DNA of 56,282 bases from Deltaproteobacteria bacterium (GTDB taxonomy: Bacteria; Desulfobacterota; Binatia; UBA12015): NCBI GenBank assembly GCA_029262355.1, contig JAJCZO010000145.1, forward strand, positions 1 through 56,282, given 5' to 3'. The translations under genes were made by a program, and so were the position numbers. The notes below the pieces were generated by a model. It was not told where the DNA came from and made no database searches. It saw nothing but the letters and a program-made list of their open reading frames with translations. Shown here one piece after another: positions 51,033 through 56,282 of this stretch; position 1 is the stretch's first letter, and the number at the start of each line of letters is the position of its first letter.

Positions 51033-52489
51033 AGTCTCGAGTCGCCGTCCATTGGTTTCGACGCGACCTGCGCCTCGCGGACAACACGGCTCTGGCGGCA
51101 GCTGCGCGAGAGTTCGACGCCGTGCTGCCGGTCTTCATTCTCGATCCTCGTCTTCTCGAGGCGGCGGATATCGGAGCTCCGCGGGTCGCGTTTCTGCTCG
51201 ATTCATTGCACGCGCTACGCGGGCGCTTGGAGAAACAGGGCGCCCGCTTGGTCGTCCGCCCGGGAGACCCGCGAAGAATCTTGCCAGACCTCGTTCGGCG
51301 GAGCGGAGCCGGGGCGGTTTTCGTCAACCGCGACTACAGTCCGTACGGCCGTCGTCGCGACCATGCGGTGAAGGTCGCTCTTCGCGAGAAGGGCGTTGCT
51401 TGGCGAGAGCACGCAGATCTCGTCTTGGTCGAGCCTTGGGGGTGCGTGAAGGACGACGAGACGCCGTACACGGTCTTCACTCCGTATGCCCGGCGGTGGC
51501 GCGTCATCGAGAAGTGCCCCCCGGTTCGGCGGCCACGTCTGGCGCAGGGTAGCGCTTCGCCGATCCGTCGTATCGCGGAAGGCCGAATCCCAACCCTGTC
51601 GGATCTCGGACTCACCTTGAGCGCCGGCATCCTCTCGGGAGGAGAGGACCGAGCCGCCCATCGCCTGCGCCGGTTGGTGCGGAGAAGACTCGGCCGCTAT
51701 CGATCCGATCGCGACTCCCCTGCGATCGAAGGTACTTCGTGCCTATCCGCCGATCTGAAGCACGGAACCGTCTCTCCGCGGCAGGTGTACGCGGCGGTCT
51801 CCGGCTTCCTTGGGCCCGACCTTGTCGACCTCGATCCAGCTCGACCCGCAAAGGTCCTCACGCGCGCGGATCAGAGCCGCCTACGCGAAGCCGGGACCTT
51901 CGTGACCGAGCTCTGCTGGCGCGACTTCTATCAGTCCGTTCTCTTTCACTTCCCGCATGTGCTCCGCGGCGCCTTTCGGGCGCGGTTCGACGAGATCGTT
52001 TGGCCTGAGACCCGCCCCGAGATCATCGAGGCGTGGACGGAAGGACGGACGGGCTTCCCATTCATCGACGCCGGTATGCGTCAACTCGCGCGTACGGGTT
52101 GGATGCACAATCGACTGCGCATGGTGACGGCCTCGTTCTTGACCAAGATCCTCCTCGTGGACTGGAGAGTCGGGGAGAAGGTGTTCATGCAGCGGTTGGT
52201 CGACGGGGACGTTGCTTCGAACAACGGGGGGTGGCAGTGGTCGGCGTCGACGGGAACCGATGCGACCCCGTATTTCCGAATCTTCAATCCGGTGTTGCAA
52301 TCGAGGAAGTTCGACGCCCGGGGGGACTTCATTCGCCGCTGGGTTCCGGAGCTCGCCGATGTCGAGGCGCCCCTCATCCACGAGCCCTCCCGCGACCCGT
52401 TCACGATGCGCCGGACCGGCTACCCGCCGCCGTGCGTCGACTACGCCGAACGCCGGATCGAGGCCCTCGCTCTGCTCGGCAGCAACTGA
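51029..52489 (+). CDS. phrB: Deoxyribodipyrimidine photolyase (cryptochrome/photolyase family)
   Basis: The 486-residue product has the N-terminal antenna domain VHWFRRDLRLADNTAL and a C-terminal FAD domain. FAD-domain motifs are ELCWRDFYQSVLFHFP, GFPFIDAGMRQLARTGWMHNRLRMVTASFL and WQWSASTGTDATPYFRIFNP with QSRKFD. The layout is class I CPD photolyase, repairing UV-induced pyrimidine dimers with blue light. A cryptochrome role cannot be excluded. Translation overlaps the CarH-like gene, so light induction of repair is the expected logic. Confidence 0.94.
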   Translation: MKSRVAVHWFRRDLRLADNTALAAAAREFDAVLPVFILDPRLLEAADIGAPRVAFLLDSLHALRGRLEKQGARLVVRPGDPRRILPDLVRRSGAGAVFVNRDYSPYGRRRDHAVKVALREKGVAWREHADLVLVEPWGCVKDDETPYTVFTPYARRWRVIEKCPPVRRPRLAQGSASPIRRIAEGRIPTLSDLGLTLSAGILSGGEDRAAHRLRRLVRRRLGRYRSDRDSPAIEGTSCLSADLKHGTVSPRQVYAAVSGFLGPDLVDLDPARPAKVLTRADQSRLREAGTFVTELCWRDFYQSVLFHFPHVLRGAFRARFDEIVWPETRPEIIEAWTEGRTGFPFIDAGMRQLARTGWMHNRLRMVTASFLTKILLVDWRVGEKVFMQRLVDGDVASNNGGWQWSASTGTDATPYFRIFNPVLQSRKFDARGDFIRRWVPELADVEAPLIHEPSRDPFTMRRTGYPPPCVDYAERRIEALALLGSN

Positions 52490-52500
52490 GGTGGGGTCGG

Positions 52501-52758
52501 TCAGCTTCGTTGGTCCGCTTCACCCGTGATACCCCACCGGCGCCAGAGACCTGGAAGGGTCGTGGTTTGATAAAGGGCCGCGAGGCCGACCATCGCGTAC
52601 AGGATTCGGTTCGGTTCGCCGAGGCTCCCAAACTCTAGGCCGGCGAGAGAAGCTGCCAGATCGATCTCGAAGAGGGCGATCAGCCCCCAGTTGAGACCCC
52701 CGGCGACTAGGAGGGTCGCGGCGAGTATGTCGAACGCACGAAGGTTTCGTTTCATCAT
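52501..52758 (-). CDS. DUF378 membrane protein
   Basis: The 85-residue protein is the DUF378 type: DILAATLLVAGGLNWGLIALF, then NRILYAMVGLAALYQ. Two helices are evident. GGAG sits six bases before ATG 52758; a second ATG directly follows. No function is known. It is convergent with the photolyase gene. Confidence 0.9.
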   Translation of the reverse strand: MMKRNLRAFDILAATLLVAGGLNWGLIALFEIDLAASLAGLEFGSLGEPNRILYAMVGLAALYQTTTLPGLWRRWGITGEADQRS

Positions 52759-53041
52759 GTTGGACTCCGCTCTTTGTCGGTTCGGCGATGTGACCTCTCG
52801 GTCGCAGCGCAGCTTGGTGTGGGCCTCTGCCCTCTCTTCCCAGATCGCCGGGCGCCTTCGTTCGGGGTTCAATTCTCGCGAGAAGGGGACCTCGACGGTC
52901 CGCCGCAGCTCGCGATAGAGAAACAGGCGTCCGGTATGCTTTCGCGCAACCCTCGGCCGGTCAGCCAGGTGATCGTGTCCGCTTGCCGGGACGCAGTCCT
53001 CGGCTCGCTCTGGTGGTGTGGCATCGGCGGGCTGTCCAGGT
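52759..53041. other. Intergenic stretch upstream of the DUF378 gene
   Basis: About 280 bases between the starts and stops of two minus-strand genes contain only weak overlapping frames. I see no tRNA-like fold, clear promoter or convincing terminator in it. Confidence 0.45.
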
Positions 53042-53437
53042 CTACGCTGCGACAGCGGCTGCGACCCTGGTGTGATCCCCTTGCCTGCGCTTGCGTACGA
53101 GGCGCCGAATCCACCCGGGATCGATGTTGAATCGATGACAGACGGGAACGAAGGAGAGAAAGTACGACTCGTCGTTGGACTCGATCCAGCGCCGCGCGGA
53201 CCGCGCTTCGGTTCTCTTCATCTGCGATGGCGAGTCGTGATGGCGAACGAGGCATTGAACGGCGTCGAAGAGGATTGCTCGGTGAAGGCTGAGCTCCGGC
53301 GAATCGACGCTCGTCGGTTGGTTCATCGATACGTGCGACGGGTCGACGGCTCGGGCCATGATGAGTCGTTCGAGGATGGCATCGACCTCGTTGGGCTGGA
53401 GCCTCTTTGCCGTCGGTTTCGGAGAGAATACGTTCAT
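53042..53437 (-). CDS. Hypothetical small protein (light/B12 region)
   Basis: The 131-residue soluble product begins MNVFSPKP after GAGGAAAAGCG. Segments LHRAILFDAVQCLVR, EARSARRWIESNDES and FVPVCHRFNIDPGWIRRLVRKRR resemble a group of short proteins I recall from deltaproteobacterial genomes, in which a Trp-rich segment ends in a helix able to bind nucleic acid. No confirmed function. It is divergent from the third CarH-like regulator, immediately downstream of 9-bp direct repeats, so it is probably under that regulator. Confidence 0.7.
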   Translation of the reverse strand: MNVFSPKPTAKRLQPNEVDAILERLIMARAVDPSHVSMNQPTSVDSPELSLHRAILFDAVQCLVRHHDSPSQMKRTEARSARRWIESNDESYFLSFVPVCHRFNIDPGWIRRLVRKRRQGDHTRVAAAVAA

Positions 53438-53465
53438 CGCTTTTCCTCATTTCGTTGGATTTCAT

Positions 53466-53529
53466 CAAAACATTCAAAACATTCAAAACGGGCAAATCAT
53501 TCACTAATGATCACCTCTCTTTGAGTCAA
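53466..53529 (-). promoter_or_regulatory. Promoter with four 9-bp direct repeats
   Basis: Four contiguous 9-bp units run from 53466 to 53501 (plus strand CAAAACATT, CAAAACATT, CAAAACGGG, CAAATCATT). On the minus strand they read AATGNTTTG-like and follow a promoter TTGACT (53524-53529), 17-bp spacer, TAGTGA (53501-53506). The repeats start at the -10 and run towards the hypothetical gene at 53437; the CarH-like gene starts on the other side. The same unit appears at 45026-45043. Confidence 0.55.
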
Positions 53530-53597
53530 GCCCAATACAGACGTCGAAAGGGCAAAGTTTCGCTTTCCAAACAGTGCAAAGCGGTCATGTTGTGCCC

Positions 53598-54491
53598 ATG
53601 ACCCACGCCCGAAGCTACGTGAGCCCCCGTGACCTGGCGGCGGCCGTGGATGTGAGCGAGTCGTCTCTCAAGCGATGGGCGGACGGCGGCCTGCTGCGCG
53701 TCAACCGAACCGCGGGGGGACATCGGAGGATTCCGATTTCTGAGGCGATCCGGTTCGTTCGGGAGACCAAGCTTCGGTTGGTGGATCCAGCGAAGATCGG
53801 TCTCCCCGACATCGGGCCCCCGTCGCCAGGAATCGAGGCGCCCGGCGCTGCGGAGCTCGAGGCTCTATTCTGCGACCATTGCGGCTCGGAGGCGGCCCGC
53901 CGTCTGATACGAGCCTACTTGAGCGGCATCAGTGTCGCGGAGCTCTGCGATGGACCCATTCGAGAGTCGCTTCGAAGGCTAGGGGAGCTGTACCTGCATC
54001 ACGCCGATGGCATCGCGATCGAGCACGGGGCGGTCGATGCGTGCTCGATGGCGCTCAACTCGATCCGGAACATGTCGGCTCCGCCGGCCGGGGCGCCCGT
54101 GGCCGTCGGGGGAGCGGTCGAGGATGATCCCTATCTTCTCCCGACATTATCTGTGGCAGTGGTCCTCGAGGAGATCGGCTTTCGAGCGATCAATTTGGGT
54201 CCGGCCACGCCGTTGGGTGCCGTGCAGTCGACCCTTCGGCGCGAGCACGGCCGCCTCGCTTGGCGGTCCTTTGGACTCGATCTGTCACGCGCGGATCTGG
54301 ATCGGGAGATCGCCGGGATGCAAGAGGCTGCAGCACTCTGCGGCTGCGACGTCGCGTTGGGCGGTCGGGCTACGGTCTTTTCGCCGAGGATTCAGGACCG
54401 GCTGCACGCCTTCTCTTCGCTCGCGGAGCTGTCGGGCTTTGCTCGAGGCATCCTGGTGAGCGAGACGTCATCGGCCGCCGCGAAGCGGTGA
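53598..54491 (+). CDS. MerR/CarH-like regulator with degenerate B12 site (paralogue)
   Basis: The 297-residue product is a close paralogue of the 44050-44934 protein (same MerR start, SESSLKRWADGG, TAGGHRR). The light-sensor bundle has E142-H143, but the position ten before is Tyr132 instead of Trp. The lower-ligand His motif is DPYLLP (D177-P182), lacking the Co-binding His; LGPATP remains. It probably does not bind cobalamin in the CarH way. Placed after a promoter with four 9-bp direct repeats, it may act as a repressor or antirepressor alongside the B12-competent protein at 50130. Confidence 0.85.
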   Translation: MTHARSYVSPRDLAAAVDVSESSLKRWADGGLLRVNRTAGGHRRIPISEAIRFVRETKLRLVDPAKIGLPDIGPPSPGIEAPGAAELEALFCDHCGSEAARRLIRAYLSGISVAELCDGPIRESLRRLGELYLHHADGIAIEHGAVDACSMALNSIRNMSAPPAGAPVAVGGAVEDDPYLLPTLSVAVVLEEIGFRAINLGPATPLGAVQSTLRREHGRLAWRSFGLDLSRADLDREIAGMQEAAALCGCDVALGGRATVFSPRIQDRLHAFSSLAELSGFARGILVSETSSAAAKR

Positions 54492-54612
54492 TTCAAACGC
54501 AGTCGCTTCGGCGGAACCTCTTCGGGGGTAGCTGCCGTCGCGTTCCGAGAACGCCCGACCTGCGCGCGACGGGCCGGTACCGCAGAGGTCGGTGCTGAGC
54601 GCTGGAGTCGCG

Positions 54613-55395
54613 CTATCGCGACCGTGGTGGTCGGGGGAAGAAGGCGGAGGTGCGTTTCGCGTAGTCCGCATAACCCGGCCTCGAGTGTCTGAGCCCACGC
54701 TCGAGCATGGGCACGCCGGAGACGCGCATGAGAAAGAAGCTCATGACCGCCGGACCGATCAGTGCCCACGGGTGGCCCGCCGCGACGGAGAAGAGTCCGA
54801 TCCCCCACCACACCGTGAAGTCGCCGAAGTAGTTGGGGTGTCTCGTCCATGCCCAGAGGCCGCGGTCCATGACCCGACCCGCGTTGACCGCGTCTCCTTT
54901 AAAGCGCGCGAGCTGGATATCGCCGAGGGCCTCGAAAGCGAGGCCCGTTCCAAAGAGGAGCAGCCCGAGAGCATCGACGCCCCCGAGGGGATCGGCCCCA
55001 GGCCGGATCGACACGGCCTGCACGGGCACGGAGACGACCCACATGAGAACGCCCTGCAGACCGAATACCGTTACGAGGCTTCGAGATGGAAACCCCCGGG
55101 GGTCGCGTGCGCGCATCGCCCCGTATCGCTTGTCCTCTCCGTGTCCGGCGTTTCGCCATAGGAGATAGGCGCCCAAGCGAAGGCCCCAGACCGTGGTGCA
55201 ACCGACGGCAATCCATGCGCGCGGCTCGTAGGCGCCTCCCAGGCAGAGCGTCACCCACCCGATGAGCACGAAGCCTGGTCCCCAGAAGATATCTACGATG
55301 CTCGCGTCTCGCAGTCGCAAGCTGACAAGCCAGAGGCAGAAGAGGGTGGTCAGAGCCGCGCCGAGCGCCGCAAGGGAGATTCCGAGGGGTTCCAT
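54613..55395 (-). CDS. DUF1295 (steroid 5-alpha-reductase-like) membrane protein
   Basis: The 260-residue protein has about six to seven helices and the DUF1295 signatures SIVDIFWGPGFV, RNAGHGEDKRYGAMR, and the C-terminal DRGLWAWTRHPNYFGDFTVWWGIGL with the conserved RHPNYFG. The family belongs to the NADPH-dependent reductases/methyltransferases of the steroid reductase fold. It is frequently found near LitR, photolyase and SDR genes in proteobacteria. A 6-bp GC hairpin (54607-54622) straddles its stop. Confidence 0.9.
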   Translation of the reverse strand: MEPLGISLAALGAALTTLFCLWLVSLRLRDASIVDIFWGPGFVLIGWVTLCLGGAYEPRAWIAVGCTTVWGLRLGAYLLWRNAGHGEDKRYGAMRARDPRGFPSRSLVTVFGLQGVLMWVVSVPVQAVSIRPGADPLGGVDALGLLLFGTGLAFEALGDIQLARFKGDAVNAGRVMDRGLWAWTRHPNYFGDFTVWWGIGLFSVAAGHPWALIGPAVMSFFLMRVSGVPMLERGLRHSRPGYADYAKRTSAFFPRPPRSR

Positions 55396-55547
55396 GATTC
55401 TCGGGATATCTTAGACCCGCATTGGCTGGGCGCGAGTAAATTCTGATTGGACTCCGATCCATCGACGTCTGATTGGCTGCGGGCGCCGACCGCGGGCGAG
55501 CGCGTGGTTGGCGAGGACGACGTCACCCGCGGGCCTCTTCTCTTCGA

Positions 55548-56282
55548 TCAGAATTGCCAGGCGACGAACGCGCCGAGGTAGGGAATCGAGCCCGTTCCGG
55601 CGGAGCGAAGCCCGTTGCCGGTGGCGTCGGCGAGGCGGAGTCGGTTGGCGACGGAATAGCCCCCGAGCACGTCGGCCCGCAGGTTCTTGCCAAGGCGCCA
55701 GGTGAGGCGAAGCCACAACGGAATTCCTTGATCCTCACCGACTCCCCCGCGGCGTATTTCCGGGCCGTCGTCGTCGAGCCGAAAGCGCCGGAACTCCCAG
55801 CGTCCGCCGAGCGCCAGCGCCCAATCCTCGGCGAGGCGCCATGCGAACTCGAGGCCGGGCCCGCGAGGATAGGCGTCCGGTGCGATGGTGTTCGAGAGCA
55901 CGAAGTGCTCGCTGATCTCCCAGTAGACGAACGGGATCGGCACGACGAGAGGACTTTCTTCGAGGCGCGAGGCCGCGAGAACCCCCAGCCCGAGGCGGAG
56001 CCCCGGGGAGAAGGTGTACTGCGCCCCGACGAGACCGCCCGGGTTGAAGCTCTTTCCGATCGCGGCGCCGACTTCGAAGGAGAAGCGCGCGGTGAACGCG
56101 CCGTTCATCCACCAGTTCCCAACTCTCTTGCCGAGGCTCACGGAGCCCGCGACGCTGTGGACGTCGCCCCACGGTCGCGCGTCTGGTGGCGCCGCGACGG
56201 GGTTGTCGTCGCGGAAGGAGTACCAGTCGCCCTGCCATGCGAGTTGGCCGCCGTGGATCAGGCCGGCGCCGATGGGGAAGCC
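55548..56282 (-). CDS. Outer-membrane beta-barrel protein (5' end outside window)
   Basis: The frame runs from a stop at 55548 to the right edge without interruption, so the N-terminus is cut off. The visible ~244 residues alternate short amphipathic strands with aromatic girdles (WWMNGAFTARFSFEVGAA, YWEISEHFVLSNTIAP, WEFRRFRLDD). They end in LGAFVAWQF, the Phe-terminated signature recognised by the BAM complex. It is probably a porin- or transport-like barrel of unknown substrate. The region 55396-55547 between it and the DUF1295 gene shows no gene. Confidence 0.78.
   Translation of the reverse strand, partial: GFPIGAGLIHGGQLAWQGDWYSFRDDNPVAAPPDARPWGDVHSVAGSVSLGKRVGNWWMNGAFTARFSFEVGAAIGKSFNPGGLVGAQYTFSPGLRLGLGVLAASRLEESPLVVPIPFVYWEISEHFVLSNTIAPDAYPRGPGLEFAWRLAEDWALALGGRWEFRRFRLDDDGPEIRRGGVGEDQGIPLWLRLTWRLGKNLRADVLGGYSVANRLRLADATGNGLRSAGTGSIPYLGAFVAWQF

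Noticed and set aside
1-56282. tRNA, rRNA, CRISPR arrays, insertion sequences, prophage
   Set aside because: I looked for cloverleaf-like segments, regularly spaced short repeats with spacers, transposase motifs and phage structural genes, and found none. The only regular short repeats are the 9-bp operator units.

Overview
The window is high-G+C bacterial chromosome, densely coded on both strands, with no phage, insertion sequence, tRNA, rRNA or CRISPR array that I can see. Several traits suggest an uncultured relative of the old Deltaproteobacteria, perhaps Binatota/Desulfobacterota_B. These are secreted proteins with Cys-rich tandem repeats and Pro-Thr linkers, a large di-haem lipoprotein, many phytanoyl-CoA dioxygenase-type, P450 and Baeyer-Villiger oxygenases, and several CarH/LitR-type light regulators. 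The taxonomic call is an inference from gene style only.

Layout. 1-11.2 kb: exported and surface proteins (Cys-repeat protein cut by the left edge, lipoproteins, two proteins sharing a C-terminal domain, a TonB-dependent receptor) with YaeQ and a GPH-family symporter. 11.2-19.1 kb: a flippase-like gene fragment, a di-haem lipoprotein, a membrane histidine kinase, an amidase and a Kef-type antiporter. 19.1-24.1 kb: a three-gene minus-strand operon of hydrolases (PHP-domain lipoprotein, zinc phospholipase C-like protein, YheT-like hydrolase). 24.2-26.8 kb: a sodium:solute symporter, a 52-residue membrane partner and a PhyH oxygenase, joined by start/stop overlaps.

The centrepiece is 26.8-37.9 kb. 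A divergent XRE-type regulator faces a tightly packed ten-gene operon. Its first part is a complete ubiquitin-like conjugation set: FHA plus RING-like treble-clef protein (E3-like), E1, E2, an unknown protein, a ubiquitin-like protein and a JAMM/MPN isopeptidase. The second part is a pupylation set: a Mpa/ARC-type proteasomal ATPase, a Dop-like protein, a Pup-like protein ending in Gly-Gly-Gln, and a PafA-like ligase. The JAMM and ATPase genes overlap by 11 bp, so the halves are probably co-transcribed. No 20S core subunit is encoded here. The operon joins two tagging chemistries usually thought of as separate, beside an Rpn11-like and an Rpt-like component, and is the best candidate for an undescribed system.

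38-44 kb holds a lipid or sterol-like oxidation group: Baeyer-Villiger-type monooxygenase, P450 with an unusual I-helix, thiolase and a second PhyH oxygenase. 44-55.4 kb looks like a light/B12-response region. It has three CarH/LitR-like MerR regulators (one with an intact B12 motif, two degenerate), a photolyase directly coupled to the intact regulator, a DUF2867-type SDR, an esterase, a chalcone-isomerase-like/membrane/acyltransferase operon, a DUF378 protein and a DUF1295 protein. Two of its divergent promoters share 9-bp direct repeats that look like operators. The right edge cuts an outer-membrane beta-barrel gene.
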